Source of the DNA: Lachnospiraceae bacterium | Lineage (GTDB): Bacteria > Bacillota > Clostridia > Lachnospirales > Lachnospiraceae | NCBI GenBank assembly: GCA_029054245.1 | Contig: JAIDFQ010000027.1 | Location: 1 to 59,178 of the forward strand | DNA: 59,178 nucleotides | Direction: 5' to 3' | Part shown: positions 1 to 8,809 of the stretch, in pieces | How the letters are laid out: each line of letters begins with the position of its first letter | How positions within the stretch are numbered: the stretch's first letter is position 1 | Notes under the pieces: model-generated | What the model saw: only the letters and a program-made list of their open reading frames with translations | The model's database searches: none | Told to the model about the DNA's origin: nothing | Position numbers and translations under genes: made by a program

Positions 1-932
1 GCTCCCGTTGCTCCATCGGCTCCCGTCGCCCCGGTCGGGCCTGTCGCTCCATCGGCTCCTGTTGCCCCGGTTGCTCCCGTTGCTCCTGTTGCCCCAGTTG
101 CTCCCGTTGCTCCATCGGCTCCTGTTGCCCCGGTCGCTCCTGTCGCTCCATCGGCTCCCGTTGCTCCGGTTGCTCCTGTCGCTCCATCGGCTCCTGTTGC
201 CCCGGTTGCTCCCGTTGCTCCATCGGCTCCCGTCGCCCCGGTCGGGCCTGTCGCTCCATCGGCTCCTGTTGCCCCGGTTGCTCCTGTTGCTCCTGTTGCC
301 CCGGTTGCTCCTGTTGCTCCTGTTGCCCCGGTCGGGCCTTCATCTCCCGGGCAGCCTTTCGGTCCTTGGATTCCAATCGGTCCCGTCACACCCTGAATAC
401 CCTGTGGACCAGTCACACCCTGAGGTCCCATAGATCCAGTTGGACCGATTGGTCCAGTTGGTCCCGGAATACCTCTGGGTCCCTGCGGTCCGATGTCTCC
501 CTGTGGGCCGGCAGGACCGACTGGTCCCGCTGGTCCTTCTGGTCCCTGAGGACCAATATCTCCCTTAGGTCCTTCACATCCTGGGTCACCTTTTGGTCCG
601 ATATCACCACGAACCCCTTGGATACCTTGAATACCCTGTGGTCCTGCGTAACCTCTTGGTCCTGCATAACCTCTTGGTCCTGTATTTCCAGTAGGTCCTA
701 CCGGTCCTGTATTTCCTCTAGGACCTCTTGCGCCAGGAGCCCCAGGAATACCCTGCGGTCCCATAGGACCTGGGTCTCCTCTGTCACCCTTCGGACCGGG
801 GCAGCCGGTATCCCCTTTAATCCCCTGTGGTCCCATAGGACCCTGATCCCCTTTTGGTCCCGCAGGACCGCGTTCACAACAGGGGGGATGGCATTGATTC
901 TGACAATAGTTACCTAAATTATTTTGATTCAC
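1..932 (-). CDS. collagen-like surface protein, 3' end beyond window
   Basis: The minus strand reads as an uninterrupted Gly-X-Y protein from a GTG at 932 to the left edge. A short Cys-rich head (about 18 residues with CQNQC and CC) is followed by roughly 290 residues of Gly-X-Y. Early triplets are mixed (GPK, GDQ, GPM). The part near the edge is almost pure GAT/GAD/GPT, which is why its DNA is a tandem 9-bp repeat. I prefer GTG 932 because the ribosome site AAAGGA lies 10 bases upstream; an ATG at 936 is out of frame and stops after five codons. The Thr-rich GAT triplets are classic O-glycan acceptors, as in Bacillus BclA exosporium fibres, and a glycosyltransferase lies just upstream. A spore or cell-surface fibre is an inference. 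The C-terminal domain is not visible. Confidence 0.85.
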   Translation of the reverse strand, partial: MNQNNLGNYCQNQCHPPCCERGPAGPKGDQGPMGPQGIKGDTGCPGPKGDRGDPGPMGPQGIPGAPGARGPRGNTGPVGPTGNTGPRGYAGPRGYAGPQGIQGIQGVRGDIGPKGDPGCEGPKGDIGPQGPEGPAGPVGPAGPQGDIGPQGPRGIPGPTGPIGPTGSMGPQGVTGPQGIQGVTGPIGIQGPKGCPGDEGPTGATGATGATGATGATGATGATGADGATGPTGATGADGATGATGATGADGATGATGATGADGATGATGATGADGATGATGATGATGATGATGADGATGPTGATGADGATG

Positions 933-1170
933 CCATAACACATCCTTTTTTAATTATTTGTAAAAAGCACTCTAAAAGTATCTTTTTTTACAAATATTCT
1001 ATGTAACTTTGAAATGATTGCTACTTTTTGTCGAAAAAAGTTATCGGTAAGTCCTAGGCTTCCCATAAACTGCGCAGTTTTGGGAGAACATGAAGCAGGA
1101 GGCAATTGGGGCTTCGCATTACAAACTTAAAAAGCCAATTTCAAGTTACTGGTCACGGAGTAAAAAGTAA

Positions 1171-1230
1171 CAAAAAACACGCTACATAAACCGCCTTATA
1201 AACAATTGGAGCGTGTTACAAACACGCTCC
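1171..1230 (-). terminator. competing hairpins between glycosyltransferase and collagen gene
   Basis: One 8-base arm occurs three times: AACACGCT at 1176-1183 and 1221-1228, with its complement AGCGTGTT at 1210-1217. On the minus transcript the middle arm can pair with the first copy (9-bp stem, 1208-1230) or with the last copy. The last copy runs directly into a T-stretch, which is a terminator shape with a long loop. It follows the glycosyltransferase stop. It may be a simple terminator or an attenuator for the collagen gene 240 bp downstream. Confidence 0.45.
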
Positions 1231-1237
1231 GAAAAAT

Positions 1238-2311
1238 TTACAATCCATCAAAATATTGTTTATTATAAAGATATGACTGGGAATAAGGCTTACAAGCTCC
1301 GGCTTTTTCATTGTATTCTTTTGCCTTTTGTCGGTCTCCTAATCTGTCGTAACATACACATAACTGTAAAAACGGGATATAATCATAACAATCCGGCAGA
1401 ATAAACCCACAGGAAAATTCATTTTTAGGTGTATTCAGCGCAGTTTCATACCAATAGATGGCAATATGGTAATTTCCATGTTCCAGAAAATATTTCCCAA
1501 TCTCACAGCACAATTCAGCTCTTGGCAAGTCAAAGCTCATGCTGCGCAAAAGAGTGTTCAGAGCCAAATGTTCCTGCCCCAGCCTAAAATAACAATTGGC
1601 ACAAATAGAACAAGCCTCTATTTTATTTTCAATCCAGCCCTCTGCTGAAAGAAGAAATTGTTCTAACACTGAAACAGCCTCTTCATATTGCTTGTGATAA
1701 TATAGCTCCCGCCCATAATAATATTGTTGCCGCGGTTCCAAAAACCTTCCGTCTGCAATCATCTTACAGTATATTTTCAGATTCCGGTCAGAATCCCCAG
1801 AACCTATTTTTTTGTGGCAAATTGCAATATCAGAATATATCACCTTGCCATTTGGTGGAATTACTTCATGGACTGCACCAATCCACCGATACTGCGCACA
1901 ATTTCTAATCCATCTTTCCCTGAAATAAGAAAAGGAAGGTTTACCACCTTCATCGAAAGAAGTATTATATTTCATCATTACAATATCTATATCCGGTGAC
2001 AAAGACTGCTTTAACTGCAGAAATTTGTCCTTTTCCACCTCTTTTAGAATATCATCGGCATCCATCCACATACAGTAGTCCATAGACGCTTTGGAAAAAG
2101 AATAGTTTCTTGCATCCGAGAAATCATCTTTCCATGGGTACGAATAGACATTCGTGGTATAACTGGATGCTATTTCTACCGTCCGATCAGTCGAACCGGT
2201 ATCTACAATTATTATTTCCTCAACGAGTTCTGCCACACTATCGAGGCAGCGTGCAATATGCATCTCCTCGTTTTTGACGATCATACAAAGACTTATTGTC
2301 GGCATACGCAT
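1238..2311 (-). CDS. GT2 family glycosyltransferase with TPR-like C-terminus
   Basis: This 357-residue protein begins with the GT-A signature of family 2 transferases (SLCMIVKNEE, residues 7-16; VDTGSTDRT, about 36-44). The acidic metal and sugar-nucleotide site is MWMDADD near residue 82. After about residue 190 the sequence becomes helical, with TPR-like repeats (YYYGRELYYHKQYEEA and later pairs). The same layout is seen in SunS/SgtA-type enzymes that glycosylate proteins. AAGGAG lies four bases before the first ATG. It sits between two collagen-like genes (17 bp from the next stop), so its likely acceptors are their Thr-rich Gly-X-Y regions. The acceptor and sugar are inferred, not shown. 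Confidence 0.85.
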   Translation of the reverse strand: MRMPTISLCMIVKNEEMHIARCLDSVAELVEEIIIVDTGSTDRTVEIASSYTTNVYSYPWKDDFSDARNYSFSKASMDYCMWMDADDILKEVEKDKFLQLKQSLSPDIDIVMMKYNTSFDEGGKPSFSYFRERWIRNCAQYRWIGAVHEVIPPNGKVIYSDIAICHKKIGSGDSDRNLKIYCKMIADGRFLEPRQQYYYGRELYYHKQYEEAVSVLEQFLLSAEGWIENKIEACSICANCYFRLGQEHLALNTLLRSMSFDLPRAELCCEIGKYFLEHGNYHIAIYWYETALNTPKNEFSCGFILPDCYDYIPFLQLCVCYDRLGDRQKAKEYNEKAGACKPYSQSYLYNKQYFDGL

Positions 2312-2327
2312 CTTTCTCCTTTTTCAT

Positions 2328-3164
2328 TTATTGCCTACAGAGTTTTTCTATGCTCATATTCATATTGATTTTGGAAGCTCCTGCTGAAGAATTCCACGCA
2401 AAAAACAGCATGGAGCCGACTGGTATCTCAATGATGAAATATCTTGATATCACCAGCATTTCCTTCCGCTTTGCCGTCTCTGCGTATGCGGTATATATAG
2501 TCTGCTTACAGTTATTAACTATTGGCGTCAGTTTTATGAATCCATGCCCTTTCATCACCGTGGATATATAATAGCTGATGGCATAATAGCCTGGCGTCAG
2601 TGTGACGGAACAGTTATTACAAAGAGATATATTTTGGGTTACATCCGGTATTTCAATTTTAAGTGGAAGGCTGGCACTCTCCGGCATAATTAGCTCCTGA
2701 CCCGAAAACGATGCAAATATACTGTTTTGCGGATAACCAGGCGGTCCTGCCGGTCCACGTGCACCAGGTTCTCCTCTTGGTCCCATTGGTCCGGTAGCGC
2801 CCTGCGGTCCCTGAGGTCCTGTAACGCCCTGCGGACCGGTTTCCCCACGTTCACCGGGACAGCCTGGTGGTCCGGGTTCTCCTCTCGGTCCCATTGGTCC
2901 CGGCTCACCGCGTTCAAAAGTAACGCCGGACTGTCCCGGTACTTCCCCTGATTCCATCGCTTCAGATTCACAGTAACAGGAAGAATCATATTCCTCCGAT
3001 TCCGCAGTACCAATATGCTGAGAATGATTTGATACAGCAGTATTTGTCTCATTTATAAAATCAGCGGAAGGCTGGGCTGCGTTTCGATTACAGTTCCTGT
3101 TGGGCGTTCCCATGCCGAATAGATTCGGCGGATTAAACATCCAGTTCGTATTAAAATTATTCAA
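2328..3164 (-). CDS. collagen-like protein with BclA-like C-terminal domain
   Basis: The protein has about 278 residues in three parts: an Asn-rich head, a short Gly-X-Y stretch (about 25 triplets, [13 protein letters not shown] style), and a non-repetitive C-terminal beta-rich domain of about 130 residues ([15 protein letters not shown]). This resembles the C1q/TNF-like caps that trimerise BclA-type fibres. I prefer a TTG start at 3164 because GAGGTGG lies six bases upstream; the ATG at 3179 overlaps that ribosome site. The neighbouring collagen gene also uses a non-ATG start. It is probably a glycosylated surface or exosporium-like fibre, by analogy. The collagen region is much shorter than that of the gene at the left edge. 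Confidence 0.85.
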   Translation of the reverse strand: MNNFNTNWMFNPPNLFGMGTPNRNCNRNAAQPSADFINETNTAVSNHSQHIGTAESEEYDSSCYCESEAMESGEVPGQSGVTFERGEPGPMGPRGEPGPPGCPGERGETGPQGVTGPQGPQGATGPMGPRGEPGARGPAGPPGYPQNSIFASFSGQELIMPESASLPLKIEIPDVTQNISLCNNCSVTLTPGYYAISYYISTVMKGHGFIKLTPIVNNCKQTIYTAYAETAKRKEMLVISRYFIIEIPVGSMLFFAWNSSAGASKINMNMSIEKLCRQ

Positions 3165-3341
3165 TTGAAACCACCTCATTCATATTTGATATTGAGTGAT
3201 GTTGCATTTATTATAATAAATTATATGCATGAAAAAAGATTTCGTTTTCAGGAACTGTTAATGTCTCATACGGATACGTTGTTGCCGATTTTTCAAGAAA
3301 GTATGATAACAAAAGCCAATTAACTTATATAGGCGTTAATT

Positions 3342-4352
3342 TCAAAAACCAATTGTTACATTAAATGCTCTGCTCGTGTCGGCTGCGGTTTGAATTGCTT
3401 TAGAGATTTCTTCCAGCGGAAATTCCTGTGTGATAATGGATTCCAGATTCCATTTCCCGCTTGCCATGATTGTCATAACATCCCTGACATCCTCTGGAAA
3501 ATATCCGCCGGAACCGATGATGCTTTTCTGGGCATAGGTTAGGTGTAAAAGATCAAGCTCTCGTGGTTTATTGTTCACTGCTACCACTACAAACCGGCTG
3601 ATGATTTTTCCATGCTGCATAAAAGATTCCAGAATACTTTCCGCCCCAGCTGCATCAATCCAGCAATCAATGTCGGGTACAAGACCCGTCAGAGAACGCG
3701 CCGTTTTGAAGTATGCAGTTGCTTTTTGAACAAAATCTTCCATTTCTGTATTGCAGACAGCAAATCCTAACCTTTCGGCAATTTCCAAGCGGAACCCAGA
3801 TCGGTCACAGAGCATGACCTTGTCCATGCCGAAGTACTTCAAAGCAACCGCCGCCGCAAGACCAATTGTGCCACAGCCAAATACCACAGCGCTTTCTCCT
3901 TTTTGCGGCTGTCCTCGCCTTGCTGCACGGCACCCAACGGTAAACGGCTCAATCAGGCAGGCAAGGCGGTCTGATATTTCTTTAGGAACCGCATAAAGCG
4001 AATGATTTCGTTTTGCTTCTGGAACGAGGATATACTCGGAAAATCCACCTATGGTTCCAGCACGTTTTGTATCGTTTTTGGCATAAAGAGGATACGGATA
4101 AACCCGCTCTCCCACCTCAAAGTCCGTGATTTTTTTACCAACAGCAACAATACGTGAAACGGTCTCATGACCAAATTCGCCTCCCACATCCACCCGATGT
4201 CCTGTACCCGGTCCATGCGTGTAAACGGCAACATCAGTACCGCAAATACTGGAATAGATATTCTTGATGATAACATCATAATCACCACAGACAGGATTTG
4301 GTACCTCTCTGACCTCCACATTTTCTTGTCCCAAATAAATTGCTGCTTTCAT
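3342..4352 (-). CDS. zinc-type medium-chain alcohol dehydrogenase
   Basis: A 336-residue MDR-family oxidoreductase. The catalytic zinc ligands are visible as SICGTD (Cys near residue 37) and GGEFGHE (His about 62). The nucleotide-binding Rossmann motif is VVFGCGTIGLAAA (about 158-170). The four-cysteine structural-zinc lobe of classical ADH is absent, as in sorbitol or threonine dehydrogenase-like branches. The substrate cannot be told from sequence. It starts 23 bp after the stop of the ABC exporter gene with no terminator between, so it is probably the last gene of the marR operon. It may detoxify or modify a compound that the exporter and repressor also handle. Confidence 0.85.
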   Translation of the reverse strand: MKAAIYLGQENVEVREVPNPVCGDYDVIIKNIYSSICGTDVAVYTHGPGTGHRVDVGGEFGHETVSRIVAVGKKITDFEVGERVYPYPLYAKNDTKRAGTIGGFSEYILVPEAKRNHSLYAVPKEISDRLACLIEPFTVGCRAARRGQPQKGESAVVFGCGTIGLAAAVALKYFGMDKVMLCDRSGFRLEIAERLGFAVCNTEMEDFVQKATAYFKTARSLTGLVPDIDCWIDAAGAESILESFMQHGKIISRFVVVAVNNKPRELDLLHLTYAQKSIIGSGGYFPEDVRDVMTIMASGKWNLESIITQEFPLEEISKAIQTAADTSRAFNVTIGF

Positions 4353-4375
4353 AACTGTTCTCCTTCCTTTTTTTA

Positions 4376-6196
4376 TTAGGTTGCAACTCCTGCATACTGG
4401 GTCATGTACAGCTCATAATATTTACCCTTTTTCGCAAGCAATGCCTCATGGTCACCGCTCTCTACAATCTCGCCGTGATCCATAACGACGATAAGGTCGG
4501 AATCTCTTATTGTAGAAAGTCGGTGTGCAATCACAATGCTGGTGCGCCCCTGCATAATGCGCTGCATGGCATCCTGTATCGATTTTTCGGTACGGGTATC
4601 CACATTGGATGTTGCTTCATCCAAAATAAGAATTTTAGGATTTGCAACAAAAGTACGGGCAATGGCAAGGAGCTGCCTCTGCCCCTGGCTGATTGTCGCA
4701 CCAGAGCCAGTCAGCACTGTGTCATATCCCTGTGGAAAAAGCTCAATCATATCCCGACACTGGCTCATTTCTACCGCTTCCGTCAACTGTTCATCTCTAA
4801 CCCCATCGTTTCCGTATTTCAGATTGTTACGGACGGTATCGGAAAACAAGACCGTATCCTGCAGAACGATGGCAATATTCTGACGTAAGCTTCCCTTTGC
4901 AACATCCCTTATATTTTGTTCGTTTATGCAGATTTCTCCACTTTCTATCTCATAAAACCGCATAAGCAGATTGACAATCGTGGTCTTCCCACTCCCAGTT
5001 GCGCCGACCAGCGCCACTTTTTTACCCGTGGGAACAGTCAGCGTAAAATTCCTGATTACAGGGTTTTCTGCTACATAAGAGAAACTCACATTTTTGAATG
5101 TGATGACCGCTTTTTCCTCTTTCGCAAGCGCCTCGCCATTTCCGTCCTCCTCCTCTTCATCCAGTACAGCAAAGACCCGCTCTGCACCGGCAATCGCCGT
5201 TTGAAGCTGTCCATAAATTTGCGCAATTTCATTGATGGGACGACTGAACTGTTTCGCGTAGACAATGAAAGCAGAAATCACCCCCACAGAAATCAGCCCG
5301 TTCACAGAAAAATATCCGCCAAAAGCGGCAATAATGACAAAACCGATATTACCGATACAATTCATGACTGGTCCCATAACACCGCTGAATATATCCGTTT
5401 TAATCCCAGCTTTCGTGAGAGAATCCGCCGTGCTGCAAAAATCATCTGTTGTGATATTCTGGTGATTATATGCGACAACAGTGCGGTACCCGGAAACCAT
5501 TTCTTCTACTGTTCCGTTCAACTGTCCAAGCAACATTTGACGCTGGCGGGAAAACCTGCGCACCCTTCCTGAAAGGATTTTGGTTGCCAGAAATGTCAAC
5601 AGTACAGTTGCAAAACTGAGCAGGGCGAGCTGCCAACAATACCACAGCATAATTGCTACGGTACCGATTATCGTAAGCACACCCGAAAACAGCGAAGGCA
5701 GCGATTGCGAAACCGTAGTAGAAATATTTTCAATGTCATTGGTCATCCGGCTCATCACATCACCGTGGGAATGCGTATCAAGATAGCGTATTGGCAGTTC
5801 CATTATCTTTCCAAACAACTCCTGACGCATCCGCTTCACAACATTCTGACCAAGCCGCGCGCTAAATAATCCCTGCAGCAATCCGCAAACGCTATAAAGC
5901 AGATAAACAAAAAGCATAAGCAACAGCGTATGGGAGAGGATGCCCGATTTTTCTTTGGCAATCATATCAATGGCACTACTTTGCAGACTCGGTGCATAAA
6001 TGCCGCATAGCGTGCCAAATACAACAATCGACAACATACAGATCACCAGCTTTTTTTCATGCATAAAGTAGGTGACAATGCGCCTTATGGTTGCACCAAT
6101 ATTGTCCGCGTATTCCGTCTGTGCAAAGCGTTCATGCCGATTCATCATGCCGGGAATATTACGCTCGACCGGTTTTTGATTCTGATTTGTATTCAC
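4376..6196 (-). CDS. ABC exporter half-transporter, subunit B
   Basis: A 606-residue fused exporter: six membrane helices (residues about 50-330), then an ATPase with Walker A GATGSGKTT (about 395-403), an LSGGQ variant ISQGQRQ, Walker B ILILDEATS and the switch His in IVIAHRLST. The start overlaps the upstream ABC gene by four bases (ATGA), so translation is coupled and the two should form a heterodimer like LmrCD or BmrCD. One partner of such pairs often has a degenerate signature; here ISQGQ departs from LSGGQ. A multidrug or peptide efflux role is inferred from the family and the MarR regulator. Confidence 0.9.
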   Translation of the reverse strand: MNTNQNQKPVERNIPGMMNRHERFAQTEYADNIGATIRRIVTYFMHEKKLVICMLSIVVFGTLCGIYAPSLQSSAIDMIAKEKSGILSHTLLLMLFVYLLYSVCGLLQGLFSARLGQNVVKRMRQELFGKIMELPIRYLDTHSHGDVMSRMTNDIENISTTVSQSLPSLFSGVLTIIGTVAIMLWYCWQLALLSFATVLLTFLATKILSGRVRRFSRQRQMLLGQLNGTVEEMVSGYRTVVAYNHQNITTDDFCSTADSLTKAGIKTDIFSGVMGPVMNCIGNIGFVIIAAFGGYFSVNGLISVGVISAFIVYAKQFSRPINEIAQIYGQLQTAIAGAERVFAVLDEEEEDGNGEALAKEEKAVITFKNVSFSYVAENPVIRNFTLTVPTGKKVALVGATGSGKTTIVNLLMRFYEIESGEICINEQNIRDVAKGSLRQNIAIVLQDTVLFSDTVRNNLKYGNDGVRDEQLTEAVEMSQCRDMIELFPQGYDTVLTGSGATISQGQRQLLAIARTFVANPKILILDEATSNVDTRTEKSIQDAMQRIMQGRTSIVIAHRLSTIRDSDLIVVMDHGEIVESGDHEALLAKKGKYYELYMTQYAGVAT

Positions 6197-7935
6197 GCGC
6201 TTTCAGCCTCCTCTCCAATCTGTGAATGGTAAATATCTTGATAAGTCTGACAGGATTTCAACAATTCCTCATGTGTTCCACAGGCTGAAATACTGCCATT
6301 TTCCAAGACAACAATTCTGTCTGCTGTGCGCACAGAAGCAATCCTCTGTGCAATGATGATTTTCGTACTTTCAGGATGTGACTTTTTTAACGCCTGATAC
6401 AAATCTGCTTCGGTTTTCAGATCAAGAGCGCTGGTGGAATCATCAAAAATAAAAATTTCTGCATGCCTTAAGACAGCCCTTGCAATCGAGATCCGCTGCT
6501 TTTGCCCGCCAGACAGGCTCATGCCGCGCTCTGCTACGGCAGTCTCATATCCTTCTGAAGTGGAAGAAATAAATTCATCCGCCTGTGCAATGGATGCTGC
6601 AGATTTTAACAACATACCGTCCGCTCCCTGCAACCCCCATGCAATATTTTCTCCAATTGTCATGCTGAACAGCTCGCTTTTTTGCATGGCTATGGCAATT
6701 TTCTCCCGAAGCGCCTTCTGCCGGTATTCCTTAACATCGATTCCGTCCACCAAAACGGTGCCCATGTCTGCATCATAAAAGCGGGGGATCAGACTGACCA
6801 GGGATGTTTTTCCACATCCGGTCGCTCCCATGATTGCCACAGTTTCTCCTTTGTGTATCGTCAAATTAATATGTGAAAGCACACGCTGGCTGCTTCCAGG
6901 ATAGGAGAAGGAAACGTCACGAAATTCAATTTCTCCTTGTACTTGCGTTGTCCCGTCATAAAAACCATCTACAAGTTCCGGTTCACTGTGCAGTACCTCT
7001 TTTACCCGTTTCCACGAGGTAATCCCTCTGGAAATATTCTGAAACAACATGACGAGCATCAAAATACCATTGAGGAGCTGCGTGGTGTAGGTAATCGCCG
7101 CCATGACGATTCCAGGCGTGGTGCTGCCGTTTCCAACTTCAAACGATCCTGCCAGCAAGATGATAGTAACAACCACATACATCAATGCATTGGTAAGAGG
7201 ATTCATAAAGGCAAAAATCACAAGGGTTTTCAATTGTGTTTTGATCAGTGCATCGTTCGCTTTCCCAAAGCGCAATTTTTCATAAGCTTCCCGGACGCAA
7301 GCTTTAATAATACGTATGCCAGATATGTCTTCCTGCATGATAGCATTAATGGAGTCAAGCTGTGCCTGTAATTTGGAGAATAAAGGATTTGCCTTCCACA
7401 GGCAGAAAACAATGACGCCCACAAGAAATGGAAAGGCGCACAATACAATCAACCCAAAACCTGGATTCAACCGAAACATGAAATACATACTTCCAAATGT
7501 GAGAAGAAAGGTGCGGATCATCCCCCGTACAAACAGTGAAACAAATACCTGCACCTGAGTAGTATCATTCGTTACCCTCGTTACAAGAGAACCAGTGCCG
7601 AATCGGTCAAGCTGCGGAAAGGAAAAATCCATGATCCTGCGAAAGCAGTCTTTCCGTATTTCATTCCCAATATTCTGGCTGGATATATGTACAAACACAT
7701 TGTTGAGAGAGCCGCAAAGCCCTCCCAACAAAACAAGACCTATCATTTGCAGCCCAAGCCTCCAAATCAGGTGCAGATTGGGAACGCCTGCGTTGCTCAC
7801 ACCAAGAACACCATCATCTACAATCTGGCTCATAATTCCCGGCTGCATCAAATCCATCAATACCTCACCTATCATAAATAAGCCTGCAATGATAGCAAAA
7901 AACAGATATTGTCTGATATATTTCCACATGGTCAA
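6193..7935 (-). CDS. ABC exporter half-transporter, subunit A
   Basis: A 580-residue membrane-ATPase fusion. Six predicted helices fill residues about 15-310. The ATPase has Walker A GATGCGKTS, a canonical signature LSGGQKQR and a Walker B region reading IFIFDDSTSALD, where the usual catalytic Glu is Asp. The H-loop is IIIAQRIAS, with Gln replacing the switch His. These two changes mark it as the catalytically degenerate half of an asymmetric pair, with the downstream subunit supplying the other residues. It overlaps marR by four bases upstream and its partner by four bases downstream, so all three are co-translated. Confidence 0.9.
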   Translation of the reverse strand: MTMWKYIRQYLFFAIIAGLFMIGEVLMDLMQPGIMSQIVDDGVLGVSNAGVPNLHLIWRLGLQMIGLVLLGGLCGSLNNVFVHISSQNIGNEIRKDCFRRIMDFSFPQLDRFGTGSLVTRVTNDTTQVQVFVSLFVRGMIRTFLLTFGSMYFMFRLNPGFGLIVLCAFPFLVGVIVFCLWKANPLFSKLQAQLDSINAIMQEDISGIRIIKACVREAYEKLRFGKANDALIKTQLKTLVIFAFMNPLTNALMYVVVTIILLAGSFEVGNGSTTPGIVMAAITYTTQLLNGILMLVMLFQNISRGITSWKRVKEVLHSEPELVDGFYDGTTQVQGEIEFRDVSFSYPGSSQRVLSHINLTIHKGETVAIMGATGCGKTSLVSLIPRFYDADMGTVLVDGIDVKEYRQKALREKIAIAMQKSELFSMTIGENIAWGLQGADGMLLKSAASIAQADEFISSTSEGYETAVAERGMSLSGGQKQRISIARAVLRHAEIFIFDDSTSALDLKTEADLYQALKKSHPESTKIIIAQRIASVRTADRIVVLENGSISACGTHEELLKSCQTYQDIYHSQIGEEAESA

Positions 7936-8594
7936 TTTCCTCCATGACCGTGCGAACCGTCATGGTGTCTATGTCCATCATGGTACCCATGACCATCGCG
8001 GTGTCCATGTTCATGCACTTTTCCGTTTTCCCTGTAGCGAGTTCTCCAATCAGCACAGACACTTTCCAACAGTGACAATAGTTCCTGCCTTTCTTCCCCC
8101 GAAAGACAGGAAAACATTTCTTCATGCCGTTTTTGGCGCTGTTCCAAAGCCTCTTGCGCAAGTTTTCTGCCACTATCTGTCAAACAGACATCCGTTGTTC
8201 TACGGTCAGTTTCATTCTGTGTGCGGATAATCAATCCTGCGCTTTCCAGTTTAGAAAGGATTTCACTTGCCGATCCCGGTTTGATTCCCAAACGCTCTGT
8301 CAAATCCCTCTGTGTAATCGTTTCTGACTCATTCAGGATTATCAAAATACGCCTCTGGCTTGCTTTTCCCTCATAAAGCAAGCGCATCATATGGTTCAAA
8401 TCGCGCAGATTAATAATTAGTTTGTCATTGATATCTGCGGCATGATAATGCGCCATACGCATCTTAAGATCATGTTTTTTCCTTTGCTGCTCCGGCATTT
8501 TCCCGGTGCGGCGATATTCTTCCCCTCTGCCGCAGTGCGGCTCGCTCAAGTCACAATGCCTCCCACAACCAGGGCAAATATTTTTTTCTGACAT
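7932..8594 (-). CDS. MarR-family repressor with Cys-rich head and His-rich tail
   Basis: A 220-residue protein. The core (about 60-180) is a MarR winged helix: the recognition region reads TQRDLTERLGIKPGSASEI and the wing follows with RTDRRTTDVCLT-type residues (ENETDRRTTDVCLT). MarR proteins are usually about 140-160 residues, so both ends are extra. The N-terminus carries CPGCGRHC and a fourth Cys soon after (PHCGRG). The last 30 residues are about one third His (GHRDGHGYHDGHRHHDG). Both could bind metal. The gene ends inside the start of the exporter gene. It probably represses its own operon through the repeats at 8614-8663. Metal or redox sensing is an inference. Confidence 0.88.
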   Translation of the reverse strand: MSEKNICPGCGRHCDLSEPHCGRGEEYRRTGKMPEQQRKKHDLKMRMAHYHAADINDKLIINLRDLNHMMRLLYEGKASQRRILIILNESETITQRDLTERLGIKPGSASEILSKLESAGLIIRTQNETDRRTTDVCLTDSGRKLAQEALEQRQKRHEEMFSCLSGEERQELLSLLESVCADWRTRYRENGKVHEHGHRDGHGYHDGHRHHDGSHGHGGN

Positions 8595-8613
8595 AAATCA
8601 TTCCTCCTTTTTA

Positions 8614-8663
8614 TTAGGTACCTTGATTATAATCCATCAGCAGTTTTATGTCAAGGTACCTAA
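8614..8663 (-). promoter_or_regulatory. marR operon promoter with flanking operators
   Basis: A perfect promoter reads leftward: TTGACA (8654-8649), 17-bp spacer, TATAAT (8631-8626). A perfect 13-bp inverted repeat, TTAGGTACCTTGA at 8614-8626 and its complement at 8651-8663, overlaps both boxes. Each arm is itself nearly palindromic around AGGTACCT, so there are probably two dimer sites. Occupation by the MarR protein would block the polymerase. The ribosome site AAGGAGGAAT lies 20-30 bp downstream. Confidence 0.85.
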
Positions 8664-8719
8664 CTAAAAATAAGTAATTCCCTTGCACTGCCTGCTCTTT
8701 GAAACAAAAAAACACATAA

Positions 8720-8759
8720 AAATAAAGCCCCCGAAGTGGGTTTCCCCACTCCAAGAGCC
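8720..8759 (-). terminator. terminator of the MATE-kinase gene
   Basis: On the minus strand a 15-bp stem (several G-U pairs) with a GAAA tetraloop, arms 8745-8759 and 8726-8740, runs into TTATTTTTATG. It lies about 50 bp after the MATE-kinase stop and separates that gene from the divergent-in-space marR promoter. Confidence 0.75.
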
Positions 8760-8809
8760 ATACGGCAATTTCTTTACGGTCTGTCCACTCCTTATGGACT
8801 GTCCAGCCC

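Noticed and set aside
1-355. Short tandem repeats that could be taken for a CRISPR or satellite
   Set aside because: The 9-bp unit is the codon repeat of GAT/GAD triplets; there are no spacers.
8-917. Long plus-strand open frames in the first kilobase
   Set aside because: They are Leu/Arg/Ser-rich low-complexity readings of the complement of the Gly-X-Y gene; the minus strand gives a perfect collagen pattern.
960-1010. A sigma-K-like -10 (CATAGAATA) before the first collagen gene
   Set aside because: The -10 matches CATAnnnTA, but no AC-type -35 is at the right distance, so sporulation control is not shown.
3206-3221. 16-bp palindrome ATTTATTATAATAAAT upstream of the second collagen gene
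   Set aside because: It is made only of A and T, in an AT-rich leader; it may include a -10 box but I cannot support an operator.
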